From NCBI RefSeq assembly GCF_020742345.1, contig NZ_DYXC01000168.1, positions 1 to 11,744 on the forward strand: a stretch of DNA of 11,744 bases, in the 5' to 3' direction. The stretch comes from Enteractinococcus helveticum. GTDB taxonomy: Bacteria > Actinomycetota > Actinomycetes > Actinomycetales > Micrococcaceae. A program made the position numbers and the translations under genes. Under the pieces are notes generated by a model that was given only the letters and a program-made list of their open reading frames with translations, had not been told where the DNA came from and did no database searches. This document shows positions 1-7,953 of this stretch, piece by piece. Within the stretch, counting starts at the first letter, position 1. Every line of letters starts with the position of its first letter.

Positions 1-629
1 GGGTGATGTTGCTGCGCGCATCGATAGGCCTGGGCGCACTGATAACTTCCCTGGTGCTAATGGTTTTGCTACTCGCCGGACTATTCTGGGTCACCAACAA
101 TCCCCGCACAGTAGAGCGCTGGTTAAAGCGCCAAAAGATTATCAAAGGCAAAGTGCGCGACGGACTGGTTGAACAAGCCCGCAACTTAAAAGAAGTGCAC
201 CTATCGCGGTATCAATTCCTCTCCGTATCCGCGCTGTCTTTCGGCCACCGCCTTTTTGACATGGTTGCCCTGTGGGCATGTGTGTGGGCTGTCAGCGGCG
301 CAATCCCATGGATTAATGCCGGCGACAATGAAACCACCCTCGCCGGTGTAACCCTGGCTTATATCACCGCGAAGCTAGCTGGCTCCGCACAAATCACCCC
401 GGCGGGACTGGGCACGGTGGAAGCGGCAATCATCGCTACGCTGGTGGCAACCGGCATGACCGCGGTGGAAGCCACCAGCGCCGCGGTCATCTACCGACTT
501 ATTTCCTTTGCCCTGATGACCGCCATCGGCTGGGTAATTTACTTCTGGCACTATGCCCGCAAGGGACTAACCCTATCCTCGCTGAGCATTCCCAATAATG
601 AGCCTAATAATGAGAAAGAAACACAATGA
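1..629 (+). CDS. LPG_synthase_TM/UPF0104-like membrane protein, 3' part
   Basis: The gene enters from the left edge; the first complete codon is at position 3 and 208 residues are visible. The visible part is a polytopic inner-membrane protein with hydrophobic segments at about residues 10-31, 73-103, 112-128, 136-152 and 158-182, and a basic loop around 40-60. The PAGLGTVEA motif (133-141), followed by a helix with IYRLISF, is typical of the C-terminal half of the LPG_synthase_TM (UPF0104/YbhN) family, related to the flippase part of MprF-type lysyl-phosphatidylglycerol synthases. Lipid transport or flipping is therefore possible, but no catalytic domain is visible and the substrate is unknown. 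The stop TGA overlaps the start of the next gene as ATGA (626-629), which suggests translational coupling. The family call is good; the precise function is not known. Confidence 0.8.
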   Translation, partial: VMLLRASIGLGALITSLVLMVLLLAGLFWVTNNPRTVERWLKRQKIIKGKVRDGLVEQARNLKEVHLSRYQFLSVSALSFGHRLFDMVALWACVWAVSGAIPWINAGDNETTLAGVTLAYITAKLAGSAQITPAGLGTVEAAIIATLVATGMTAVEATSAAVIYRLISFALMTAIGWVIYFWHYARKGLTLSSLSIPNNEPNNEKETQ

Positions 630-985
630 CCAAGCAGCTCACCTATGACATCATCGCCATTGCCGTCTTCGCCGTCTTGGCGCGCTTCGCTCACCCACCC
701 GTCACCTTGGGCGGCATCTTCGATGCCTTCTGGCCCTGGGCACTCGGCGCAGTCATCGGCTGGGCTATATTGACGTGGGTATTCAAGACCAACAACATCT
801 GGATGCAGGGCCTGGTTGTGTGGGCCTCCGCGATTATCTTCGGCATGATTTTCTGGGCACTCGTGAATTCTTCATTGCCGCACTACAGCTTCCTCATCGT
901 CGCCATCACCATGTCCGCACTGTTACTCTTCGGCCGCCGCGCCATCGGGCGGTTCCTCAACCGCCGAAAAGCCAATCACAAATAG
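626..985 (+). CDS. DUF3054 family membrane protein
   Basis: This is a 119-residue hydrophobic protein with about four membrane helices (roughly residues 6-22, 35-53, 59-82 and 87-105) and a basic C-terminal tail (RRAIGRFLNRRK). The pattern DAFWPWALGAVIGW in the second helix region, the short length and four-helix layout fit DUF3054, a family of unknown function found mostly in actinobacteria. The ATG at 626 overlaps the upstream stop by ATGA. A purine-rich GAGAAAG lies at 612-618 as a plausible ribosome binding site. The overlap suggests co-expression with the upstream LPG-synthase-like protein, so a shared membrane or envelope role is possible but is only inference. Confidence 0.82.
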   Translation: MTKQLTYDIIAIAVFAVLARFAHPPVTLGGIFDAFWPWALGAVIGWAILTWVFKTNNIWMQGLVVWASAIIFGMIFWALVNSSLPHYSFLIVAITMSALLLFGRRAIGRFLNRRKANHK

Positions 986-1135
986 CCCGAGATGCGCCGA
1001 ACGCTATAAAGCCCGGCCGCATTAACGCTCAACGTTGACAACGTCCCCGGAATTGTTGAATAACGCCACGGGTGAACAAGCTGCTCAACAGGCTGCAGCT
1101 GCTTTACCAGGTACATCACAAGAGGGAAAGCCCAA

Positions 1136-1162
1136 ACCCCGAAAACTAGAAAGTCTTGGGGT
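1136..1162 (-). terminator. weak hairpin, possible terminator between convergent genes
   Basis: In the 195-nt gap between the DUF3054 gene and the convergent res gene, 1136-1142 (ACCCCGA) can pair with 1156-1162 (TTGGGGT), with one G-T wobble and a 13-nt loop. On the minus strand the stem is followed by GGGC then CTTTCCC, so there is no clear U run. It lies just beyond the res stop at 1181 and could help end the long minus-strand transcript. The rest of the gap holds a 10-bp palindrome, TCAACGTTGA (1029-1038), and a short stem AGCTGC/GCAGCT (1079-1084 with 1095-1100). I see no tRNA, attachment site or gene there. Confidence 0.25.
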
Positions 1163-1180
1163 CCGGTGCGATGGCGTCCG

Positions 1181-4100
1181 TCATGCCCCCACGAGTTGCA
1201 TTAGCTCGGTGTAGTCGGTGACCACGTCGTAGGTGACGTCATCTCCGCTCTTCTTGTTGAGCGAGGCAAAGAATTTGCGGGCGCACTCAATCTTTGCATC
1301 CTCGACGCCTTTCAATTGGAGAGTTGAAAGTGATCCTTTGGTCTCTGCGACGAAGTACACGTGTTTAACGGTGCCTTCCTTGAACGCGATCGCCCAATCC
1401 GGGTTATAGTCACCAACTGGTGTCGGGATGAAGAACCCGCGTGGCAGCTTCGCATAGACAGCAACCTCCGTACTGGTATCCAACTCCTTGATGAAGGCCC
1501 GCTCGATTTTGGAATCGGTCACGGCGTAGTCGTAGATGTGCTTCGAAAGCTTACCGCCAGCGTGGGTGAGATCTTGCTTGGACTGGTTAGCAGTGAAAAT
1601 CGCCGAGTCAAAGGTCTCGTCCAGTGCGTCGTACGCGAGGTGTTCCACGATGACCGTCGCCTTTTGCTCATTGACCAGCCGTGAAGCTTCGGCGATGAAC
1701 TGTTCCGGATTCAATCGGAACTTCCCAAATGTTTCTGGTCGAATGCCCTGGAGAATAGCTGCGACCGTACGGCGAGTCAGTTTCGTTTTTCCGGCGACTT
1801 CACCCAAAAGATCGTACTTCACCTGCGAGCCAGACGTCACCGCCTCGGTTACGGTTTTAGTGCTCGACACCTCAAATCCTGTCCCCTTGGACAGATCGTC
1901 AACCTCGAGGTCGCTGAGTTGCTTACCAGCCCGAATGACGTACTGCATGGATGAAACGTTGAGGTGCTTATCTATGTGGTCGACGGCTTTACGGATCAAT
2001 TCGTCTGAGTCGAAATCGACTTGGTAGATCGCCTTGTGATTAATCCGGCCCCACAGGCTCTGGAACTCCTTACGCGCGAAATTTTCTTCGTTGAGTGGAA
2101 TCTTCTTTGGTTTACGGTCGTCTGTAGGCTTGGGCACGTCCATATACAGCGAGTCGACTAACGGCCAGACGAAGTCCATCATCGGCAGCAATACCTCTGA
2201 AGTCGGAACTGTGAGCGTCCCTTCTGACTTGGCTTCCTTGTATGTTGATGTGACTTGGCCGTCATCGTCGATGTAGTCATTGCGTGCCAAGTAGTTGTAG
2301 AGGGCTCGAGCCAGTTGTTCTTCCACGATCGACTCGCCATCGGTGGTCTGGATCGTCTTGCCCTTGAAAAATTCGACGCTGGCCTTGTGTGGGCGAGCAG
2401 CCAGGGATTCTGACAGTTCCCTCTGGAGGCCATCGACAAATTCGGTGTAGGACTCGTCGGTCACTACAGTAAGTTCATTAATGTCATGAACCCGAGCGCC
2501 AATCGTTGCTTCATCCATACGTTCACCACGCTGGTCAACAGCCAAACGGAGACCACGTCCGATTTCCTGACGTCGAGATACCGTATTGTCGCTCTTCTTT
2601 AACATCCCCATGACAAACACATTCGGGTTGTCCCAACCCTCACGCAGTGCTGAGTGGGAGAAGATAAACCGCACGGGCTCGTTAAAGGAAAGCAGTCGTT
2701 CTTTGTCTTTGAGAATCAGTTCGTAGGCATCTTTGTCCCTGGACTGCCCCTTATCATCACCGCGGCCAGAAATCTTGCCATCAATCTGGTGCTTGGACTT
2801 CTTATCAATGGAAAAGTAACCCTGATGAACTTCTCGGATCTCGTCACGACGCAGGTAAGCCTGGTAAGCAGTAGTCGCTTCGTCAATGGGCAGTTCTCCA
2901 AGGATCTCATCGCGAATCAGCGTGTACTCTTCCTCGAACACTCGCGCATACTCGCCTAATGTGTCTTCTCGGGAGTAGTCGCGGTACTTCGCCACCTCAT
3001 CAATGAAGAACAAGGAAAGCACCTTGATGCCCTGGCTAAACAGTTCACGCTCCTTGTCCAGATGAGCACGGATGACTTCTCGGATCTGGATGCGGCGCTT
3101 GGTGTCCTCCGTGACGTCACGGTCAGCAAGCTGTCCCGCAAACACGATGTCACCGTTACTCAGCTCAATCACGTCACGGTTCGCATCAATATCGACGACG
3201 ACCAAGGACTTACCGTCTGGGCGGTAAGCTTCCAACCCGTTAGAGAGGTCGTAGAGATTCGTCCCCTTCTCCACCCGCTTGACCTGACGCTTGATCCCAG
3301 TCTTGGTCTGGACCTCGATCTCGACCCGTGCCCGTGGCAACGCGCCTTTCGCAATCTCAATTGCCTCGAGGTAGAGGTATGCCGTGAACCCCGCCAAGCC
3401 CTTGACAGTAATACCACGGACAGCAATCTGTTTGACTAGCTTTTGGTTGTACGCATCCAGTGCGTCCAGGCGATGTACCTTGGTGTGCTCAACCTTGTGA
3501 GTTGCGGAGTACCGCAGCATCATCAGCGCGTTAAATCGCGCCAACGCCGCCAAGGACTTAGGAGCCCCAATCTTCTGAGGTTCGTCGATGATAACAATCG
3601 GCCGGTTAGCGCTAATCACATCAATGGGTCGGCGGGACTGAAAATCATCAAGTTCGTCATAGATACGGCGGTTGTCTTTGCCCGTCGCGTTGAATGCCTG
3701 AATATTGATGATCATTACCTGCACCCCGGCATCAGAGCTGAAGCGCTCCAGCTCGTGCAACTGGGAGGAGTTATAGATAAACGAGCGTGGCTTAGTGCCG
3801 TAGAGCTGCTGGAAGTGTTCAGCAGTTACGTCGAATGTCTTCTTCACACCTTCACGAATCGCGACTGAGGGGACAACAACGATGAACTTCGACCAGCCAT
3901 ATCGCTTGTACAACTCCATAATCGTCTTAATGTAGACATAGGTCTTGCCAGTACCAGTCTCCATCTCGATATCTAGGTTTGGAGCTCCAGGGGCTGCCTT
4001 GCTATCAACAAGTTTTGCCGACAATGGCAGGTTATTAGACCGCTGTACAGCATGTACGTTTCCCAATATCTGGGAAGCCGACAGGGCAAGCTCGGCGTTG

Positions 4101-4279
4101 CGGAGACCGGCGTCCGGACGGTCGTCTGTCTCGAACAGAGCAGGGTCCGTCACTGGGTTTATCCGACCTGGATCAATCCGGTAAGAAATACCGTCGTGTT
4201 TAGGCTGGCCAGCGAAGGCCTCAACAACGGCATCGACAGCATCGGTCTGGTACTGCTGTACTTTGAATTGGAGCTTCAT
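1181..4279 (-). CDS. type III restriction enzyme, Res subunit
   Basis: This is the ATP-dependent helicase-nuclease of a type III restriction-modification system; such subunits act with Mod to translocate on or scan DNA and cut unmodified sites. From the ATG at 4279 it is 1032 residues, the usual size of type III Res. Superfamily 2 motifs are in order: Walker A ETGTGKT near residue 107, IIDEPQ near 230-235, SAT near 258, HSALREGWDNPN near 542 and QEIGRGLRL near 571. The C-terminal end carries a nuclease site, PD at about 960-961 and ETK at about 979-981, matching the PD-(D/E)XK fold of this family. All key residues are present, so the enzyme looks active. A TTG at 4300 would add seven residues; ATG 4279 with AGAAAG upstream is preferred. 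It is the last gene of the operon, 129 nt after the AlbA_2 gene. Confidence 0.9.
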   Translation of the reverse strand: MKLQFKVQQYQTDAVDAVVEAFAGQPKHDGISYRIDPGRINPVTDPALFETDDRPDAGLRNAELALSASQILGNVHAVQRSNNLPLSAKLVDSKAAPGAPNLDIEMETGTGKTYVYIKTIMELYKRYGWSKFIVVVPSVAIREGVKKTFDVTAEHFQQLYGTKPRSFIYNSSQLHELERFSSDAGVQVMIINIQAFNATGKDNRRIYDELDDFQSRRPIDVISANRPIVIIDEPQKIGAPKSLAALARFNALMMLRYSATHKVEHTKVHRLDALDAYNQKLVKQIAVRGITVKGLAGFTAYLYLEAIEIAKGALPRARVEIEVQTKTGIKRQVKRVEKGTNLYDLSNGLEAYRPDGKSLVVVDIDANRDVIELSNGDIVFAGQLADRDVTEDTKRRIQIREVIRAHLDKERELFSQGIKVLSLFFIDEVAKYRDYSREDTLGEYARVFEEEYTLIRDEILGELPIDEATTAYQAYLRRDEIREVHQGYFSIDKKSKHQIDGKISGRGDDKGQSRDKDAYELILKDKERLLSFNEPVRFIFSHSALREGWDNPNVFVMGMLKKSDNTVSRRQEIGRGLRLAVDQRGERMDEATIGARVHDINELTVVTDESYTEFVDGLQRELSESLAARPHKASVEFFKGKTIQTTDGESIVEEQLARALYNYLARNDYIDDDGQVTSTYKEAKSEGTLTVPTSEVLLPMMDFVWPLVDSLYMDVPKPTDDRKPKKIPLNEENFARKEFQSLWGRINHKAIYQVDFDSDELIRKAVDHIDKHLNVSSMQYVIRAGKQLSDLEVDDLSKGTGFEVSSTKTVTEAVTSGSQVKYDLLGEVAGKTKLTRRTVAAILQGIRPETFGKFRLNPEQFIAEASRLVNEQKATVIVEHLAYDALDETFDSAIFTANQSKQDLTHAGGKLSKHIYDYAVTDSKIERAFIKELDTSTEVAVYAKLPRGFFIPTPVGDYNPDWAIAFKEGTVKHVYFVAETKGSLSTLQLKGVEDAKIECARKFFASLNKKSGDDVTYDVVTDYTELMQLVGA

Positions 4280-4323
4280 TGATTGCTTTTCTTTCTGCAA
4301 GGTCCGGCTTCACAAACATGCTG

Positions 4324-4417
4324 TAAACAAGTAATTCTGCAGTTTATCGCGGAATTTAGCCAGATTGCTTGTTTAAATCTTGTTTTAATAAGGTCATTAG
4401 GACGGTTTTTAAACAAG
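4324..4417 (-). promoter_or_regulatory. AT-rich intergenic region with TAAACAAG repeats upstream of res
   Basis: The 129-nt gap between the AlbA_2-type gene and res is the only sizeable gap in the operon. It contains TAAACAAG at 4324-4331 and 4410-4417 on the plus strand, TAAACAAG at 4368-4375 on the minus strand, and TAAAACAAG at 4379-4387 on the minus strand. The two minus-strand copies are direct repeats spaced 11 bp, about one helical turn. A 10-bp inverted repeat pairs 4368-4377 with 4408-4417 and covers the stop codon of the upstream gene. The pattern suits an operator or an mRNA hairpin controlling res. I found no convincing -35/-10 pair; candidates such as TAAATT at 4358-4353 lack a good -35. 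Confidence 0.4.
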
Positions 4418-6067
4418 TTTCCATCGCGGCTTTTGTTGCGTCCCAGCGTTATAAATCGTTCCCTCTTTGCGCATACGCGTCAGCAAGTTAGTCACCTTCG
4501 AACGCCTTTGAGTCTCGCCGAGCAACTCTGAAAGATATTTGCCGAGGAGCTCATCAATCTCTTTTCGAGATGCGCCACCGTACTCAGTGAGAAAGTCGAC
4601 GACGAATCGAGCATAGTGAGCATCATCCTGCGCACGGGTACGGATATAGTCAGCCTTCTGACCAGTAGCCGCCGCTACTGCCGAACTTATCCGGGTACCG
4701 CGCCCCCGCCCCTCAATCAACTTTGCTTTGCGTAGGCGGGTATTCGCAGGACGCGAGATCTCCAGCCCCTTCTGTACACGGTCAAGCGCAAGCACATCTT
4801 CGAGTGGCAGGTCTGTGCGCATCATAAGCAGTTGTGAGAATGCTTCATCGATCACTGCTCCGGGGATTGTCAGCTTCACTTCATCCGGTGTGCTGAGTTC
4901 ATAGTCAGGCAATGGCAAGAAGCGTCTAACCTGATCTTGAACCATTCGGTGAATGCCATAACCCATATGATCGATGAGGTTTAATTCCGTCATTGCCTCT
5001 ACGAGGAATGGATTGCGGTATCGGCGCGGGGTACGTTCATCGAGTGCGTAGTCATCGGGCGTGCCGTCAAAAAACTCGCCGACGCTTTCAAATACGATGC
5101 GGTCAGAGTGCTCTGTGACGATGACCCGAGCGTTCTGCGCATAGTCTTGGTGCGCAATACAGTTGTAAAGTGCTTCCAGAATGCTGCGTTCGTCGTACTT
5201 GTTGATTTCTCGATATATCAGTTCATTAGGCGGTAAGAGTCGAAGCTGTACATTCCGGATTCGATTGGCCAGCGCCGTGGTATTGAGGAGGAATGGTAGC
5301 CGGAAGTGCTCATAAGCCTGCTGTTCGCCTACCAACTTCCAGGTCAATTGAGCTGGATGCGGAGTCAAAAGGTGCGTGGAAGTGTCAGCACCAAGAAGTA
5401 GAAGTGCGGCCCTCGTGATCATCCCGTCACGAGTTAACCTCGCCTTAGAGAGAAACGTCTCATCATCCCATGCTGCAATATCGGAGGCACGGAGACGCGG
5501 CGCGTGACGCTCCGCGAAGCCTTGACGTGCGCGGGCGATCGCGGCCGAATCAAGATGAGCAATCGTTGCTTCAGGAACGACGAGGGCGGTCCAGTCCGCA
5601 CCAATAGTCTGCTGCCTAATCTCATCCAATTTATCGAGTGTGAGTGGCACGAGGCTCTCGCCCGCGCGTGCGCGGTAGTCACCCTTCCACGAGATCGGAA
5701 TACCTTGTGGGGCGGCAGGCACCTCCAGCAGCACCACCCGTTTTTCATCGATGGTGACCTCGTGAGCCTCGCGGATCGTAAGTCCCTGATCAATTGATTG
5801 ATGAATGTGTTGCTTGAGTGATTGCCGCTGCTGACTATCAACGAGATGGGTCGTGCCAACGATCTTGTGATCATTCGAAACGCCGAATACAAGCCACCTC
5901 GCACTGACACCACGAAGGTTTGCCTCATTGCTCAGTGCTGAGACATACTCACCGGTCTTGTCCACGGAGAACTGACGCGCAGCCTCCTTAAACTCGACAA
6001 CTTCGTTCTCCCATCCAGTAAGCAGCCGGTGAAGAAGTTCGGTGAGTTCATCATTCATCAAGGTCAT
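4409..6067 (-). CDS. AlbA_2 / HATPase_c_4 domain protein (putative DNA-binding ATPase-like)
   Basis: This 552-residue protein starts with a Schlafen AlbA_2 (formerly AAA_4) domain at about residues 18-145, beginning with NEVVEFKEA and including WLVFGVSND. A RecG-C-terminus-like HATPase_c_4 region follows, with EALYNCIAHQDY at 298-309, RNPFLVEAM near 351-359 and HMGYGIHRM near 367-375. The last 65 residues (ASRKEIDELLGKYLSELL onward) look like a winged helix. Proteins of this architecture are usually annotated as putative transcriptional regulators or ATP-binding proteins; the biochemical role is mostly unknown. The gene lies 8 nt after mod2 and ahead of res, so it is co-transcribed with a restriction system. 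It could regulate res or act as a further defence component; both are inference. The ATG at 6067 is followed at once by the conserved N-terminal region; its ribosome site (TGAGAAA) is weak. Confidence 0.8.
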   Translation of the reverse strand: MTLMNDELTELLHRLLTGWENEVVEFKEAARQFSVDKTGEYVSALSNEANLRGVSARWLVFGVSNDHKIVGTTHLVDSQQRQSLKQHIHQSIDQGLTIREAHEVTIDEKRVVLLEVPAAPQGIPISWKGDYRARAGESLVPLTLDKLDEIRQQTIGADWTALVVPEATIAHLDSAAIARARQGFAERHAPRLRASDIAAWDDETFLSKARLTRDGMITRAALLLLGADTSTHLLTPHPAQLTWKLVGEQQAYEHFRLPFLLNTTALANRIRNVQLRLLPPNELIYREINKYDERSILEALYNCIAHQDYAQNARVIVTEHSDRIVFESVGEFFDGTPDDYALDERTPRRYRNPFLVEAMTELNLIDHMGYGIHRMVQDQVRRFLPLPDYELSTPDEVKLTIPGAVIDEAFSQLLMMRTDLPLEDVLALDRVQKGLEISRPANTRLRKAKLIEGRGRGTRISSAVAAATGQKADYIRTRAQDDAHYARFVVDFLTEYGGASRKEIDELLGKYLSELLGETQRRSKVTNLLTRMRKEGTIYNAGTQQKPRWKLV

Positions 6068-6075
6068 GGCGTTTC

Positions 6076-7953
6076 TCAGATCGTTCGCACTTCGGTGGAC
6101 GGAGACACTTCACGGAATATCTGCTCCGCATTAATGCGCGCCGCGTCAGACTCAAATGCGTCATCACGGAAGACAGCACGCAGCGGGCTACGTTCGGCAA
6201 TAGCTCGGATAGCTTCCGGAGATACTGACTCCGCGAAGCAGGCAATCAGCGCACCGTCATCAACGGAATACAACTCACGGTTGTCAACCAATTCCCGAAC
6301 TATCGGCAGTGATAACTCAAGTCCCCAGTCTAATAACACCTGGAACAGTAGGTCTTCGCTCGAACGATCCGGTTTAACGCTGCCTTGATAGAGATTAAGC
6401 TCAGACTGTTCCAGCACGTCAGGGGACCTACGAACATCAACCATATTGGTTGTTGTGATATGGAGCGAGCGGAAACCTACGTCAAGGGTTGATACATGGA
6501 GACCCGCAGCGTCAGAAATCGATTGACCTGCCTTCCTGACACGTTCTCGGGCAACTTCGGGGATACCTCTTTTCCTGCCGTCTCCGTGATCGTGCAATTG
6601 AACTAGGATGAAACGACGAGAACCCCCGTCCTCAGCGTTCTGCTGAATCACAGCATCGGCAGTTGTTCCTGACCCTGCAAAAAAATCCATGACGATGTCA
6701 TCACTGTTCGGCTCGGTCGCAAGCGCGAGTATTCGCCTAATAAGCATGGTCGGCTTCGGTGTGTCGAAGACAGTATCGCCATTTGAAAACTGCACCCGCG
6801 CAAGCAATTCTTTCTTCGCATCCTGACTATGACCGACCTCGTCATATGGCCAAAAAGTCTGAGCGACTCGCCCCTGTTTAACTTCAGTCAGGAAGCGCTT
6901 AATTGCCGGTCGCCCCTGGCCGTCGGAACCGAACCACACACGGTTGTCCGCAATCATTTGACGGTAGCGTGGTTCCGTGTAAAGCCAGGCTCGGCCAGGA
7001 GGTGGAGTAAAAACATTACCTGTTGGTGTCGATAGCTCGTAAAACTGACTCGGCGTTGCATGACCGGCCGCTGCTGTTGCATCCGCCGCCTTCCACCGAC
7101 CCCGGGGATCACCGTCAGGATTCTTGTATGCTGCGTTCTGTTCCTCCGTGCGTGGCAAGAGATTCGATGTCCACGTCGCCGCGTTGCGGGCATATACATG
7201 GATGTAGTCGTGAACCGACGCAAACTGCGTCGCGCTGTTCATCGGCGAATAGACTTTCTGCCAAATGACGGTAGCAACGAAGTTTTTAGAGCCGAAGACC
7301 TCATCAAGAAGGAGTTTCAGCGCCGCGGATTCAGCATCGCCAATCGAGATAAAAACTGCCCCGTCTGGAGTCAAGAGGTTCCAGGCGAGCTTCAAACGCG
7401 GGTACATCATGCTAAGCCAGTCGGAGTGAAACCGCCCACTCGTATCTGAGTTGGCGGTGATTCGCTCACCATCTTCATTCACCTGGCCAGAACGGAAAAG
7501 GAACGCCTCGGCATCCTCCGCAAAGTCGTCCTCGTAGACAAACCTATCCGACCCGGTATTGTAAGGCGGGTCGATGTAGATCACTTTGACTTTGCCCAAG
7601 TAGGACTCTTGAAGCAACTTCAGGGCGTCGAGGTTATCGCCCTCAATGAACAGGTTCTTCGTGGTGTCGAAATCCACCGATTCCTCACGGACGGGACGAA
7701 GCGTTTTGGCGATCGGTGCATTAGCCGCGAAAGCCGCAGTGCGTTTCCCAGGCCAGTCCAAGCGGTACCGCTCCTGTGGCCCGTCGACGATGCGACCGGT
7801 CAGTTCTTGACGTAGCAAGTCGAAGTCGATGGCACGCTGCGGGTTCCCCTCAGCATCAAGGGTCTCTGTGACAACGGTTGGGAACAGTTCGGCAAGTTTG
7901 TCGATGTTAGCTTCTGCCAAATCTGGTGATGTCATACGCAGCTTCTCAATCAT
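6076..7953 (-). CDS. type III Mod-like adenine DNA methyltransferase, second paralog (Mod2)
   Basis: This is a 625-residue N6-adenine DNA methyltransferase of the beta class. The catalytic motif DPPYNTG lies at 128-134, and the AdoMet-binding motif DFFAGSGTT follows at 423-431, with a target-recognition region of about 190 residues between. That order and size are typical of type III Mod subunits (N6_N4_Mtase family). It is a close paralog of the gene just upstream: the first 210 residues and the last 50 align almost without gaps, while the middle diverges, suggesting a different target site. The ATG at 7953 is chosen because MIEKLR aligns with MEKLR at the start of the paralog. The frame stays open to another ATG at 8031, which would add 26 unrelated residues and has a better-placed AGGG. 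The stop lies 8 nt before the AlbA_2 gene. Confidence 0.88.
   Translation of the reverse strand: MIEKLRMTSPDLAEANIDKLAELFPTVVTETLDAEGNPQRAIDFDLLRQELTGRIVDGPQERYRLDWPGKRTAAFAANAPIAKTLRPVREESVDFDTTKNLFIEGDNLDALKLLQESYLGKVKVIYIDPPYNTGSDRFVYEDDFAEDAEAFLFRSGQVNEDGERITANSDTSGRFHSDWLSMMYPRLKLAWNLLTPDGAVFISIGDAESAALKLLLDEVFGSKNFVATVIWQKVYSPMNSATQFASVHDYIHVYARNAATWTSNLLPRTEEQNAAYKNPDGDPRGRWKAADATAAAGHATPSQFYELSTPTGNVFTPPPGRAWLYTEPRYRQMIADNRVWFGSDGQGRPAIKRFLTEVKQGRVAQTFWPYDEVGHSQDAKKELLARVQFSNGDTVFDTPKPTMLIRRILALATEPNSDDIVMDFFAGSGTTADAVIQQNAEDGGSRRFILVQLHDHGDGRKRGIPEVARERVRKAGQSISDAAGLHVSTLDVGFRSLHITTTNMVDVRRSPDVLEQSELNLYQGSVKPDRSSEDLLFQVLLDWGLELSLPIVRELVDNRELYSVDDGALIACFAESVSPEAIRAIAERSPLRAVFRDDAFESDAARINAEQIFREVSPSTEVRTI

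Noticed and set aside
1029..1100. Palindrome TCAACGTTGA and stem AGCTGC/GCAGCT as an attachment site or terminator
   Set aside because: No duplicated copy, integrase or T run is present, so neither function can be supported.
3062..3439. Open frames on the plus strand inside res and the mods (for example 3062-3439, 7060-7449, 1536-2027)
   Set aside because: They lie wholly opposite genes with strong conserved motifs and show no recognisable domain of their own; they are antisense shadows.
4280..4300. TTG start at 4300 for res
   Set aside because: It adds only seven residues and uses a rarer codon; ATG 4279 has AGAAAG upstream and leads directly into the conserved N-terminus.
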